Both the position numbers and the translations under genes were made by a program. The notes under the pieces are model-generated. The model had not been told where the DNA came from. It did no database searches and saw only the letters and a program-made list of their open reading frames with translations. A stretch of DNA of 31,554 nucleotides from a virus: the IMG/VR virus record IMGVR_UViG_3300009000_000025, positions 1 to 31,554 of that record. One strand, written 5' to 3'. Below are positions 8,041 to 17,203 of the stretch, piece by piece (within the stretch, counting starts at the first letter, position 1; every line of letters starts with the position of its first letter).

Positions 8041-9525
8041 ATGGCTAATTCAATGCGTGGTCTGACCCCTGAAATGACTGCTGAGTGGGTAAAAAGGATG
8101 CAAGAGGCTTATGAAAAAAAGGGGGCTAAAAGTAAAGCTGTACGACCTGCTGGTATGAACCCAAGGTCAAGGGCGTTACCTAGTTATGTGCCGCTAAAAC
8201 AAGAAACTCCATTACCTGCAAATGCAAATAATTCTCCAGACAGGTTCCCATTCAATCCTCCACCTATACCTGTACAAGACTTAGGCTACCCTCCACATGC
8301 TAGTGGAGCTTTGGGGAGTAACCAAGGTCAAGGCTTAGGCTACCCTCCACATGCTAGTGGAGCTTTGGGTCAAGCACCAAGTTACCAAGACCAGTTTCCT
8401 GTTGACGGTGCAGTGCAAGGGACTAATCCTAATGCTGCTATGATGGGTGGTGACGAGACTGCTGGACAACCTAGCATGATGGATAAGATCATGGGCTACA
8501 AACCTGACATGGGTATGCAGCAGTTGTTTGAGGCTACAGGAAAGGCGTTTGGTAATCCTCTTATAGGTGTTGCCCCTAGCGCAGGCGGTACTAGCATAGG
8601 TGGTGAGTACTCAAACCTCAATCCTGCATATGCTGAGAAGAAAAGGACAAAACTTGCTGCTGATAAACTTCGTGAACAAGAAGAGTCCCAAGAAAATGAG
8701 AAGCGCCAGTACATAAAAATGGGCTTGGAGTCAGGTGCAATCACTCCTAAACATGCACAAAGGCTCATGGCACTTAAAGGAGTTCCAAAAGGAATTAAAG
8801 ATATTATCGAAGCTAAGACTTTTGGTAATGTTGATAATCTTGGTACGTACAAGGGCGGTCGTATCTTAAAAGCACCTACATCTAAAAATGTTGGACACTA
8901 CCTAGATAAGGAAACTGGAAATACGCTACCATTTTCTCAAGAGGATTGGATAAATTCCTCCCGTAAAGGACAGTCTAAGTCAGCCTCAGAAGCTAATGAA
9001 GATGCTTTTTCTGAAATGGGTATTTCGTCTGCTGAGAACGCTCTTGCTGTTATAAGGAAAGAAAAAGAATCCCCAATTTGGGAAAAACTTATTGGCCCGG
9101 GTACGTTTAGTGGGAGGATTGCAGATTATTTGAGCGCAGATACTCCACTTGGTAGGATAAGACAAGCTATGGAGCCTATTTTAGCTACACAAAGTTTGGA
9201 TGAGATGAGAAGACTTAGGGAAGCCTCACCTAATGGCAGCACAGGCCTTGGTCAGGTTACAGAGTTTGAACATAAAATAATGCAAAGCAAGATAGCTGCG
9301 CTAAACCCAGAGACTACAGACATCAAAGTCTTAGAGAAAAACGTAGAAGAGGTGTTGAACTATCGTAGGTGGTTGTTTAATAGGAAGTCTCGCCCAGATG
9401 AAGGTGGCCTTTCTTACAAAGAGTGGTTATCAAAAAATAAGACAGATACTAAGGTGAAAAACTTAGAGTCTGAATTAAAGAGACTTAAAATAACTCCAGT
9501 AGGAAGGGTTCCTCAAGGTGGCTAA
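8041..9525 (+). CDS. Internal virion protein, 494 aa
   Basis: An aggagg Shine-Dalgarno precedes the ATG. The first 110 residues are Pro/Gly-rich and disordered and include an 18-residue unit (LGYPPHASGALG core) present twice. A central part has a charged helix (residues about 200-235, RTKLAADKLREQEESQENEKRQ). The second half is more globular, with a segment (SPIWEKLIGPGTFSGRIADY) and a basic Lys-rich end. It overlaps the next gene by 8 nt. The layout matches podoviral ejection proteins that are stored in the head and delivered to the cell. I recognise no catalytic motif; the role is inferred from place and length. Confidence 0.55.
   Translation: MANSMRGLTPEMTAEWVKRMQEAYEKKGAKSKAVRPAGMNPRSRALPSYVPLKQETPLPANANNSPDRFPFNPPPIPVQDLGYPPHASGALGSNQGQGLGYPPHASGALGQAPSYQDQFPVDGAVQGTNPNAAMMGGDETAGQPSMMDKIMGYKPDMGMQQLFEATGKAFGNPLIGVAPSAGGTSIGGEYSNLNPAYAEKKRTKLAADKLREQEESQENEKRQYIKMGLESGAITPKHAQRLMALKGVPKGIKDIIEAKTFGNVDNLGTYKGGRILKAPTSKNVGHYLDKETGNTLPFSQEDWINSSRKGQSKSASEANEDAFSEMGISSAENALAVIRKEKESPIWEKLIGPGTFSGRIADYLSADTPLGRIRQAMEPILATQSLDEMRRLREASPNGSTGLGQVTEFEHKIMQSKIAALNPETTDIKVLEKNVEEVLNYRRWLFNRKSRPDEGGLSYKEWLSKNKTDTKVKNLESELKRLKITPVGRVPQGG
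8280..8369 (+). repeat. Tandem 36-bp direct repeat with internal palindrome
   Basis: Bases 8280-8315 recur exactly at 8334-8369 (period 54 nt, 18 codons), in frame in the 494-aa virion protein. Each copy also holds an inverted repeat ctccac/gtggag with a 6-nt spacer. Confidence 0.85.
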
Positions 9526-11050
9526 GTTTAGGTTTGAACATGATGGGACTATGTATGATGTTGAAGCTGACTCTCAGGAAGAAGCAGGCAACAAAATGCT
9601 ACAGGCCTTCGGTGGGCAAGAACAAGAAGTAAGCACTGCACGTCAACTTGAGGCTGGTGTACAAGGTGCAGCTAATTTGTTGACTGCTGACCATGCAGAT
9701 AGAATTTTAGCTGGGATTGGTACTGGTGGTGGATACCTTGGAGACTACGACAAAACCCTAGAGTCTATCCGTGAAAGGATGGATGAGACCAGCCGACTTG
9801 CACCTGGTTCTGAACTACTCGGTGGTGTTGCCGCTGGATTTGTTCCTGTTGCTGGTCAAGTAGGTAGGGTTGCATCTGTAGTTAAGGGCGGGAGTAAACT
9901 CTTAGGCATAGGTAAACTTGCAGCTAAAGGCGCTGGTGCTGGTGCTGCTTATGAGGGTTTGTCTACACACGGTAGAGATAGGGGAGACACAACACCTGAT
10001 GACTATGTAGACAATATGTTGAAAGGGGGCCTTGTAGGTGGTGTCGCTGGGCCTGTTGGTGCAGGTATTTTAGCTAGTGGTCGTTGGCTCGCTAAGGGGA
10101 AAAGTAAGGCCTCTAGTTATTCTGACAGACTAGATGAAGTACATAAGATGAAACCTGACTCCTATAAAAAAGTTGATAAAGACACTACAGCAGTCAGAGA
10201 CAATCCTCTTAGAGATGCTATTGACGAAGGTAAGGCTAAGTTAAAAGGGTCTGGATATGCGAAAAACTCAGTCTCTAGTAAGTTGATCAGGCTTTTAGAA
10301 AGGGATTTGAAAGACAGTAACCCAACAAAAGTTCCTGGAAAAACTACAAAAAAGTACTCTGGTATGGATGACGATGGCTACCCTAGGTACGAAACAAAGA
10401 CTACAAAAGCTATTAAAAAACCCGCTAAGAAAAATTTCACAGTAAAAGACAGCATGGATATGTTAGAGAAAATCAACATGGCTGTCAATAAAGCAAGGGG
10501 GAAAGGTGGGAAGGACTACACAACAGCCCTTGCTATAAAAAAGTCTTACATGGATTCTCTGCAAAAGGCAGTGACACCGAAAGCTTGGGATAATATAAAG
10601 ACTAGAAACAGCTTGCATCAAAACACAAAAACCTATGAAAAACTAAAAAAAGAACTTAGTAAAGATGTCTTGGATGTTGATAAGGTAAAGGCATTAGCTA
10701 GAGATACTAGTTTGCCACCAGAGGTAAGAAAGTTATTGAGTGATGCTGCTAAAGACCCGTCTAAAGCAAAAAGTGCAATCAAAACACTAGCTAGACTTCC
10801 TTTTGGTATAAGTGGAGGTATTATTGATATTGCTAGTGGTAGGGGACTGCAAGGTGCAGCTCGTCTTACAGCAGCATTAGGGTCAAGGGCAATAAACAGT
10901 AAGCAAAGAGGTAAGTTAAACTATGATTTGCAAGACAAGTTGTTTGACCAGTTTGCCAAGAAAGAAGCCCTAGCACCTATGAACAAGGGGTTGTTAAGCA
11001 CAGGACTTGGGGCTAGCGGTGCAGGATTATTTTCGGATGGGGAATACTAA
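9518..11050 (+). CDS. Internal virion protein, 510 aa
   Basis: Starts at a GTG (9518) overlapping the previous gene by 8 nt, with an aggaagg site about 10 nt upstream; no ATG nearby fits. The N-terminus AKFRFEHDGTMYDVEADSQEEA is a common tag-like opening of phage virion proteins. A Gly/Ala-rich hydrophobic region follows at about residues 85-190 (LLGGVAAGFVPVAGQVGRVA, GLVGGVAGPVGAGILASG), which could insert into membranes. After this the protein is very Lys-rich with repeats of KTTKKYSG/KTTKAIKKP. This suggests DNA or membrane contact during ejection. It ends in TAATG shared with the next gene. Confidence 0.55.
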   Translation: MAKFRFEHDGTMYDVEADSQEEAGNKMLQAFGGQEQEVSTARQLEAGVQGAANLLTADHADRILAGIGTGGGYLGDYDKTLESIRERMDETSRLAPGSELLGGVAAGFVPVAGQVGRVASVVKGGSKLLGIGKLAAKGAGAGAAYEGLSTHGRDRGDTTPDDYVDNMLKGGLVGGVAGPVGAGILASGRWLAKGKSKASSYSDRLDEVHKMKPDSYKKVDKDTTAVRDNPLRDAIDEGKAKLKGSGYAKNSVSSKLIRLLERDLKDSNPTKVPGKTTKKYSGMDDDGYPRYETKTTKAIKKPAKKNFTVKDSMDMLEKINMAVNKARGKGGKDYTTALAIKKSYMDSLQKAVTPKAWDNIKTRNSLHQNTKTYEKLKKELSKDVLDVDKVKALARDTSLPPEVRKLLSDAAKDPSKAKSAIKTLARLPFGISGGIIDIASGRGLQGAARLTAALGSRAINSKQRGKLNYDLQDKLFDQFAKKEALAPMNKGLLSTGLGASGAGLFSDGEY

Positions 11051-14000
11051 TGGCTACTAAGGCTGAAAAACGTGCAAAACTTGAAAAGGCTTTGAAAGAC
11101 CCTAATGTAAAAGCTGCATTGGAGACTATTAAAAAGGCAGAGGGAACTTCAGAATTTTCAGACCCGTACCGAAAGGGATTCAACGGCAACTCTTATTCTA
11201 GTTTGTCAGATCACCCAAATAAAGTTTGGTCAGCTAAATCTGGCAAGAAAACAATGAAATCCTCTGCTTCTGGCCCTTACCAGATTATGAAAGACACTTG
11301 GTACGGAACAAAGAAAAATGGCTGGAATGGGATTAAGTCTCAACTTGGTCTTACAGACTTTTCCCAAGAGTCTCAAGACATAGCTGCTCTACACTTAATA
11401 AACCAAAAAAAGGCCCTTGACCCTTTGTTGAAAGGAGATTTCAAAACTTTTGCAAATAGGGTCGGCCCTGTGTGGGCATCTTTTCCTAACAACACTTATG
11501 GACAGCCTAAGAAATCAATCTCTAAATTAGAATCTTGGTTTAAGGAAGCAAAGGGTAAAACGCAAAGTACACCAGAAGCTCTAACATTCTCAGATGTAAC
11601 GACTGACCCAATATACAACGGATTGCTTGGTGATCTCAATGCAACCCCTGAGAATACCGGCCTAACAGACTTAGAGAAACTTGGCTCGTTTCGTGAGGCA
11701 CAAGACCTACAACATGATCCTGTGACTGCTCCTACACAAAGACCAAGTATCCCCCAAGGAACCAGCCCAAGAACTTCTGTTGACGCAGCTCCTAGTTATC
11801 AAGATACAGATATAGGCGCACTTGGTAGGGCTGCTAGTAACCCTATTGAGGCTGCTATAGCTAAAGCTGAGATTGACCAAGGCATAGACCCAAGAGGAGA
11901 TCAGCTTGCCCCAACACCTGGTAGGGATAGTCACATACTAGCAAATATTGCTGCTAAGGATAATGCAGTAAACGCAGGTGATCCTAACAGGTACACTGAC
12001 AGTTTCACAGAATACAACAAAATGGTAGGTAGGGTTGACCCTGTTGAAAAGGCCATCACCGAGGAAGAGGTTAAGCAAGGGGTCAAACCACCAGAAGCTA
12101 TGTACAATTCATTGTTGAACGATGAGCTTAACAAAGGGTTGACCAACTTTGATGATTTACCTACTGTAGGGGACTATCCTGCTGATCCACCTGTAACTAC
12201 CCCTACGTTCAGACCGTCTGTAACTACACCTACGTTCAGACCTGATAGTTTTGCTGGTGGTGATATACCTGTACCTAAGCCTAGACCTCATTATGTTGAC
12301 CCTAGCCTTGGTGGGCCTATCTTAGATGAAGCAGACCCTATGGCTGGTAAAGGGCCGACAGGTTTTGAAGGGCCACAGACACCATCTGGAGTAGCGTTTC
12401 CTGAACCTACATTTGAAGGGTTACAAGAACCTAGTGTAGATTCTAACATTCCTCCAACAGGCGGCACTCCTTTCGTACCTGGAACTGGTCATAATGCACC
12501 TGTCCAACAGCAGAATGTTGTACCTACCGACACCTTAAATGGTAGCTACAATACTGAGAGAGAATTAGAAGGCCGGGTAGACAGGGAAGATGCTGTCACA
12601 CGCTTAATGGCAAGTGAAAGTATACCTAATGGTCTTGCCCCGTTTAATCCGCCTGAGTTTGCACTTAAGCCAAACCCTGTACAATCAGTGTCAACCGACT
12701 CCAACGGTATGCTCCCTAATGCCCCGACACCTGTTAAAACAACCCCTGTAAGTTTTCAAGAGCCTTACCAAAGGGCGTCAACCCCACACGACAGGAACTA
12801 TGAAGAAACCCTTATGCAGGGCTATATGCCTAAGAGTACCTTACCTAATGTAGCCCGTGGGCCTGATGTACCGTCTGCTGGCTTAGATACCTCATATCTC
12901 ACAGGGGACAGGTCAAGTCAGTTTGACAGGGCTTTTGACCCATTTAACACAACAAACATTCATAAGTCTGAAGGTAGGTTGTACCAAGACGGTTCTTCAA
13001 GCAGCAATATTCTAGGCCCATCTTCAGTAAACACTACGCAAGATAACACAGGTGTGGTGCAAGATAACTATGAAAGAGAGAGCGCGGCTTCTGGTGCTTC
13101 TTGGGGACCAATAGCAAGTTCTGTTGCAGCTAAAGTTAGGTCGGTAGCACCTAGCAATGATAGCCCTCAAGAAAACTTTTTCAGGGATATACCATCAACG
13201 CCTATAGCCAGCCAAGCAGGAAGCTACGAATCTAACTTAGGTAATGTTAACTTAGCTGCTGATAGTGGAGGAAGTTATTACACAAGCCCTCAACAACAAC
13301 AGACACAACCTATAAGTTATGAGCCAATGGCACTTAGTGCAGACACTAGCTCGTTAACAAACGATGGGTTTTATAATGGGCTGACAGAACTGGATTGGAC
13401 TGACCCTGCTGCAAATGGTATGCAGTACACTGATGCTAAAGACGCTATAGAAAAAACCCAAGTTGGGATAAGTACCCTAACAGACCCAAGTCTTTTGCCA
13501 GCAAAACCAACCGTTGTACAACAACTGCTTGGCGTCAACCCAAATAGGTATGGAACAAAAGGGTTACTCACTAACATTGCAAAAGCTGCTGGTAAAGGTG
13601 GGTCTGCTGCTGGTCCTTTAGGTGCTGTCGCTGGTGCGTTATTTGGAGCAGTCAATTCAGCGCCAAAACGGACGTTTGACCAGGCTATGTCTATGTATCA
13701 GAACAACCCTAACATGACACAAGTGAAAAATGCTCACAACGCCCCTTCAAGGTCAGGTTCATTTTCTGTCCACACAAGTCCAGGGGGCAGAACTAGCGTA
13801 GTATCCGGTAAGGGTGAGTATGGTGATGGGTCATACACAGTTACTTCTAAGACAAGTGATGGTGGGTCCGTAAAAACTGTACATCTTGGAGAAGGTAGTG
13901 CAAACCCTGGTGGGCAGGCAGCTACAAAAATTGTCTGTACAGCAATGCTGAATGAGTACGGATTTGGGTCTTACAGGCAGAAAATCTGGTTGTTGTATTC

Positions 14001-14271
14001 CAAGAGATACACAGGCCCAGCACATGAGGTTGGCTACCATGCAATGTTCCTGCCACTAATCAAGTGGGCATACAAGGACAAGAAAGAGTGGGTACGTAAG
14101 CCTCTTGAGCATGTAGTAAGACTGAGAACTGTAGCTTGTGAAGACATTATGAAGAAACGTAAGAGGTGGCATGTCGGACACTTGTACAACACTGTGTTCT
14201 GTGCAGCTTGCTATACATTAGGTAAGGTAATCACTATGGTTAAAAAGGATAAGCAACCATGTCAGGCGTAG
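11050..14271 (+). CDS. Large virion protein with lytic transglycosylase domain
   Basis: 1073 residues in three parts. Residues about 15-170 match the phage lambda R endolysin (lytic transglycosylase, GH104-like). They carry catalytic Glu31 in KKAEGTSEF, then LSDHPNKVW, SASGPYQIMKDTWY, LGLTDFSQESQDIAALHLI and VGPVWASFPNNTYGQ, in the same order as lambda R. Residues about 170-880 are a Pro/Thr/Asp-rich disordered linker with local repeats (VTTPTFRP twice). The last 110 residues form a compact Cys/Trp-rich domain (CTAMLNEYGFGSYRQKIWLLY, then RTVACEDI) that I recall at the C-terminus of other phage virion proteins. By analogy with T7 gp16 it would open peptidoglycan for DNA entry. It overlaps the fibre gene by 13 nt. 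Confidence 0.72.
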   Translation: MATKAEKRAKLEKALKDPNVKAALETIKKAEGTSEFSDPYRKGFNGNSYSSLSDHPNKVWSAKSGKKTMKSSASGPYQIMKDTWYGTKKNGWNGIKSQLGLTDFSQESQDIAALHLINQKKALDPLLKGDFKTFANRVGPVWASFPNNTYGQPKKSISKLESWFKEAKGKTQSTPEALTFSDVTTDPIYNGLLGDLNATPENTGLTDLEKLGSFREAQDLQHDPVTAPTQRPSIPQGTSPRTSVDAAPSYQDTDIGALGRAASNPIEAAIAKAEIDQGIDPRGDQLAPTPGRDSHILANIAAKDNAVNAGDPNRYTDSFTEYNKMVGRVDPVEKAITEEEVKQGVKPPEAMYNSLLNDELNKGLTNFDDLPTVGDYPADPPVTTPTFRPSVTTPTFRPDSFAGGDIPVPKPRPHYVDPSLGGPILDEADPMAGKGPTGFEGPQTPSGVAFPEPTFEGLQEPSVDSNIPPTGGTPFVPGTGHNAPVQQQNVVPTDTLNGSYNTERELEGRVDREDAVTRLMASESIPNGLAPFNPPEFALKPNPVQSVSTDSNGMLPNAPTPVKTTPVSFQEPYQRASTPHDRNYEETLMQGYMPKSTLPNVARGPDVPSAGLDTSYLTGDRSSQFDRAFDPFNTTNIHKSEGRLYQDGSSSSNILGPSSVNTTQDNTGVVQDNYERESAASGASWGPIASSVAAKVRSVAPSNDSPQENFFRDIPSTPIASQAGSYESNLGNVNLAADSGGSYYTSPQQQQTQPISYEPMALSADTSSLTNDGFYNGLTELDWTDPAANGMQYTDAKDAIEKTQVGISTLTDPSLLPAKPTVVQQLLGVNPNRYGTKGLLTNIAKAAGKGGSAAGPLGAVAGALFGAVNSAPKRTFDQAMSMYQNNPNMTQVKNAHNAPSRSGSFSVHTSPGGRTSVVSGKGEYGDGSYTVTSKTSDGGSVKTVHLGEGSANPGGQAATKIVCTAMLNEYGFGSYRQKIWLLYSKRYTGPAHEVGYHAMFLPLIKWAYKDKKEWVRKPLEHVVRLRTVACEDIMKKRKRWHVGHLYNTVFCAACYTLGKVITMVKKDKQPCQA

Positions 14272-15329
14272 ACGAATACAGCACTACCCCAGGTAGCAAC
14301 ACAACTATCAACTCTATCGATATAGCTGAAGGTTGTGCGCCTAGTGGGATTAACAATGCTATCAGGCAGGCTATGGCAGACACTGCTTCAAATCTTGCAT
14401 GGCTTGAGAAAACCACAGCCTACACCGCTGTAAGATACAATAGTGTGTTGTGCGACACAGTTACAACAGGTGCTTTCACCCTTACACTTCCCGCTACACC
14501 AGCTAACGGTGATTGGGTGCGTGTGGGGTCAAGTTCAAGCTGGGCATCAAACAACCTGACAATAGGAAGGAACTCCCAGAGTATCAGGGGTGCAGGCTCT
14601 GACTTGACTCTCAGTGATGCTGGTAACGTGTCTTATCTGTTTGTCTTTGATGGGACTACATGGCAGTATTATGTGACTGCTGATGATACCACAGGTGTTA
14701 TCACTTCAGGCACTCCTGTGGCTAACGACTTTGCTAGGTTCACAGATGCCAGTACTATTGAGGGCAGGTCGTATGCTGAAGTTAAGGCTGATCTTAGCCT
14801 AGAACCGGGTACTGACATTCAGGCTGCACTAGCTGAAGGTGTTTTTGCTGATGGTGATAAAACAAAACTTGATGGTATTGAAGCAAGTGCAGACGTAACT
14901 GATGTTACAAACGTGACCGCAGCAGGAGCCCTTATGGATAGTGAGTGCACAAGCCTTGCTGACGTGAAAGCACTTGACCAATCTGTGGTTACGACTGCAA
15001 GTCCTACCTTCGTACAACCTACTGTCAAGGCCGTCATTGAAACACGTTACGCAGTCACAGGAACCACACCAGCAATCGACCCTGCTAACGGTGGTATCCA
15101 GACGTGGACACTGAGCGGCAACAGCACACCCACGGATAGCTTGGGGGATGGAGAATCTGTCACACTACACATCGATGACGGCACTGCATACACGATCACA
15201 TGGACTTCCCTTGTGGGCGAATGGATTGGTGGGACAGCACCAACACTAGCGACTACAGGCTATTCTGTAGTTGAACTTTGGAAAGTGAACACCACCGTTT
15301 ATGGTGCAGGTCTAGGAGATTTAAGCTGA
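14259..15329 (+). CDS. Tail fibre protein, 356 aa
   Basis: The N-terminus (DEYSTTPGSNTTINSIDIAEG, then CAPSGINNAIRQAMADTASN) is the typical particle-binding opening of marine podovirus tail fibres, with the CxPSxxNNAxRxxM pattern. Next come beta-helical or strand repeats with FVFDGTTWQYYV, then a coiled-coil-like segment around residues 175-225 (AEVKADLSL, DGDKTKLDGIEASADVT). The tip is a different, Thr-rich beta domain. The C-terminal part differs by eye in base use (more G/C) from the N-terminal part, consistent with exchange of the receptor-binding end. It ends with TGATG shared with the next gene. Confidence 0.75.
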   Translation: MSGVDEYSTTPGSNTTINSIDIAEGCAPSGINNAIRQAMADTASNLAWLEKTTAYTAVRYNSVLCDTVTTGAFTLTLPATPANGDWVRVGSSSSWASNNLTIGRNSQSIRGAGSDLTLSDAGNVSYLFVFDGTTWQYYVTADDTTGVITSGTPVANDFARFTDASTIEGRSYAEVKADLSLEPGTDIQAALAEGVFADGDKTKLDGIEASADVTDVTNVTAAGALMDSECTSLADVKALDQSVVTTASPTFVQPTVKAVIETRYAVTGTTPAIDPANGGIQTWTLSGNSTPTDSLGDGESVTLHIDDGTAYTITWTSLVGEWIGGTAPTLATTGYSVVELWKVNTTVYGAGLGDLS

Positions 15330-15796
15330 TGGTATATGCACTCATAAAAAATGGTCAAGTAGACACGTATCCGTACAGCTTCGCACAATTGCGTAAGGAC
15401 AACCCAAACGTCAGTTACCCGCGAGACCCTGATGACACGAAGCTGAGAGAGTTTGACGTTTATCTTGTCAACGAGACTGCCAAACCAGCTTACGACATGA
15501 CCAAGAATATCACAGAAGGTACGCCGCAAACCATCAACGATGTGTGGTTGCAGATGTGGGAAGAAACGCCAGCCAGCGCGGAAGAAATTGCGGTGCGACA
15601 AGCCCGTGAGAAAACCAAGGCTGAACGGATTGAGGTAAAACAGGACACCTTCGTCGGCAACTTTATCAGCATGTCTCCTGCGGAGGTGAACACCTACATT
15701 GACAGCAACGTCACTGACCTCTCCTCTGCCAAAAACGTAATCAACAAACTGGCACTTATGGTGCTGTTGCTGGCAAGGGCGGAGTTCGGGGAATGA
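15329..15796 (+). CDS. Probable tail fibre accessory/assembly protein, 155 aa
   Basis: Start at 15329 (MVYALIKNGQVDTYPYSF) sharing the A/TG of the fibre stop (TGATG). The opening YALIKNGQVDTYPYSFAQLRKDNPNVSYP followed by VNDVWLQMW-like text is a domain I know from phage fibre-associated or chaperone-like proteins. The middle is acidic helix with EEIAVRQAREKTKAE, and the end is helical. It sits between two fibre-type genes. A direct role in fibre folding is inferred. It may instead be a small tail structural protein. Confidence 0.5.
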   Translation: MVYALIKNGQVDTYPYSFAQLRKDNPNVSYPRDPDDTKLREFDVYLVNETAKPAYDMTKNITEGTPQTINDVWLQMWEETPASAEEIAVRQAREKTKAERIEVKQDTFVGNFISMSPAEVNTYIDSNVTDLSSAKNVINKLALMVLLLARAEFGE

Positions 15797-16440
15797 GCGG
15801 GCATCATCAAAGACGCGCTGCCGCTGCTGCTGGTGGCCTTACAACTTTAACCACTCAATACGAAGTGTCTGCACAAAGTGGTGCACAGCTTTCTGTAAGT
15901 GGTCAGGTAGCGGCTGGGGATTTAATCCTATGTTTTCGGAGTGATGCTGATGAGCCTTCCTCCGCCCCATCAACACCCACAGGATTCACATCAGTATCGT
16001 CGGGTCTTGTTACAGACACGTGGGGGTTTAGAACATCATTCAAGGTCTCAGATGGTACTGAGGGAAATATTCAATACTGTTCTACTGCCAACCAAGGTTC
16101 CGCAGTGGTTCTTCGCCCAGATGCCCCACTGACCGGGGCTAGTGTGTATGCAGAAACTAGTGATACTAGCTCCACCCAACAGGACGCCACAATCACCGGA
16201 GCGACCCTACCCACGGTCATCACAGGGTGGACTGCTAACTCTGGGGGTAACGCTAGCAGCGAAAGCTTCAGCCCAACGGAAGATGACGTTTATGACACTG
16301 GTGCATCTCTCCACGTTCACCATGTCTTCTATAAATTTTACAACGAAGATGATACCTTAGGGACGACTGTGTCAACAAACCGGGGTAATTCCTCTGGAAG
16401 TGAAGCAATAGCCTCTGCCGTCCTAAACTTAACATACTGA
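15793..16440 (+). CDS. Probable receptor-binding or tail appendage protein, 215 aa
   Basis: ATGA overlap with the preceding gene. Almost entirely Ser/Thr/Gly/Ala-rich beta strand (LTTLTTQYEVSAQSGAQLSV, AAGDLILCFRSDADEPSS, ATITGATLPTVITGWTANS) with very few Lys. It ends in a hydrophobic strand (ASAVLNLTY) typical of trimeric or jelly-roll fibre tips. It has no signal peptide or enzyme motif. The position after the tail fibre and its helper suggests a fibre tip or a separate adhesin, but this is inference; no family is recognised. Confidence 0.45.
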   Translation: MSGHHQRRAAAAAGGLTTLTTQYEVSAQSGAQLSVSGQVAAGDLILCFRSDADEPSSAPSTPTGFTSVSSGLVTDTWGFRTSFKVSDGTEGNIQYCSTANQGSAVVLRPDAPLTGASVYAETSDTSSTQQDATITGATLPTVITGWTANSGGNASSESFSPTEDDVYDTGASLHVHHVFYKFYNEDDTLGTTVSTNRGNSSGSEAIASAVLNLTY

Positions 16441-16442
16441 GA

Positions 16443-17012
16443 ATGAGCCACAGCATGTATAAACTCAATAAAGCATCAATGAACCTCATCAAGTCCTTCG
16501 AGGGCTGGCGCTCCAAAGCATACAAAGACTCTGTAGGCGTGTGGACAATCGGCTATGGGCACACCTCAATGGCAGGGCCACCCAAGGTAAGGGCAGGCAT
16601 GAAAATTACCAAAGCCTTTGGTGAAGACCTGCTACAAAAAGACCTACAGAAATATGCCAAGGCTGTAGATGATGCTGTAAAGGTAGAATTGAACTCTAAC
16701 CAGTTTGGCGCTCTAGTCAGCTTCTGCTACAATGTAGGCCCTGGAAACTTCAGAAAGTCCTCTGTCCTACGTTACACAAACAAGTCAAGATTCAGTGACG
16801 TACCTGCTAGACTTATGTTGTGGAATAAGGCTGGGGGTCTTGTCCTCAGAGGCTTAACACGTAGGCGTAAGGCAGAGGGCAAGCTGTTTATGTCAACAAG
16901 TGAGAAATTTAACAAAGTAACCGTTCCAACTGTAACCACAGTAACAACCACAGCCGTTGTTGTAGTTGCCTTCTGGGATAAAATCAAAGCGTTTTTTGAG
17001 GGGCTAATCTAA
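16443..17012 (+). CDS. Endolysin, T4-type lysozyme (GH24) with C-terminal membrane segment
   Basis: 189 residues. It cuts the glycan bond between MurNAc and GlcNAc of peptidoglycan to lyse the host. The E-8x-D-5x-T catalytic triad of the GH24 family is visible: Glu20 (SFEGWRSKAY), Asp29 and Thr35 (VWTIGYGHTS). The second motif LNSNQFGALVSFCYNVG and LRGLTRRRKAEGKLF are also in place. After the enzyme domain, residues about 158-176 form a hydrophobic run (TTTAVVVVAFW), so the enzyme may be membrane-tethered at the C-terminus. An in-frame ATG at 16455 (MYKLNK) may be the true start; neither has a clear Shine-Dalgarno. Next gene: holin candidate. Confidence 0.88.
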   Translation: MSHSMYKLNKASMNLIKSFEGWRSKAYKDSVGVWTIGYGHTSMAGPPKVRAGMKITKAFGEDLLQKDLQKYAKAVDDAVKVELNSNQFGALVSFCYNVGPGNFRKSSVLRYTNKSRFSDVPARLMLWNKAGGLVLRGLTRRRKAEGKLFMSTSEKFNKVTVPTVTTVTTTAVVVVAFWDKIKAFFEGLI

Positions 17013-17203
17013 TGTTTGAGAAAATCTGGTACAAGTCTAAAACCTACTGGTTCAACATCCTGAGTTTTGTTGTCCTTGTGTTGTCAATGCCTGAACTTAT
17101 TGGTGTGTTGCCATCTGGCATAGTTCCTTGGGTTGCTCTGTTTGCAGCACTTGGCAATATGTACCTCCGGTCAATTACACACAGCCCTGTCTATTTCAAA
17201 TGA
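17012..17203 (+). CDS. Holin candidate (class II-like, two membrane helices), 63 aa
   Basis: TAATG overlap with the lysozyme. Two hydrophobic helices (residues about 14-33, WFNILSFVVLVLSMPELIG, and about 36-54, SGIVPWVALFAALGNMYLR), a short loop between them and a short tail. Size, number of helices and position next to the lysozyme fit class II holins, which form pores that release the endolysin. The next gene, an independent 3TM holin-like protein, overlaps it. The two may be a holin/antiholin pair. Confidence 0.6.
   Translation: MFEKIWYKSKTYWFNILSFVVLVLSMPELIGVLPSGIVPWVALFAALGNMYLRSITHSPVYFK

Noticed and set aside
13371-14040. Minus-strand frames in the large virion gene
   Set aside because: They are opposite an intact 1073-residue gene with an endolysin-like domain and a conserved end.
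14259-16440. Possible diversity-generating retroelement target in the fibre genes
   Set aside because: No reverse transcriptase and no template repeat were seen in the window.
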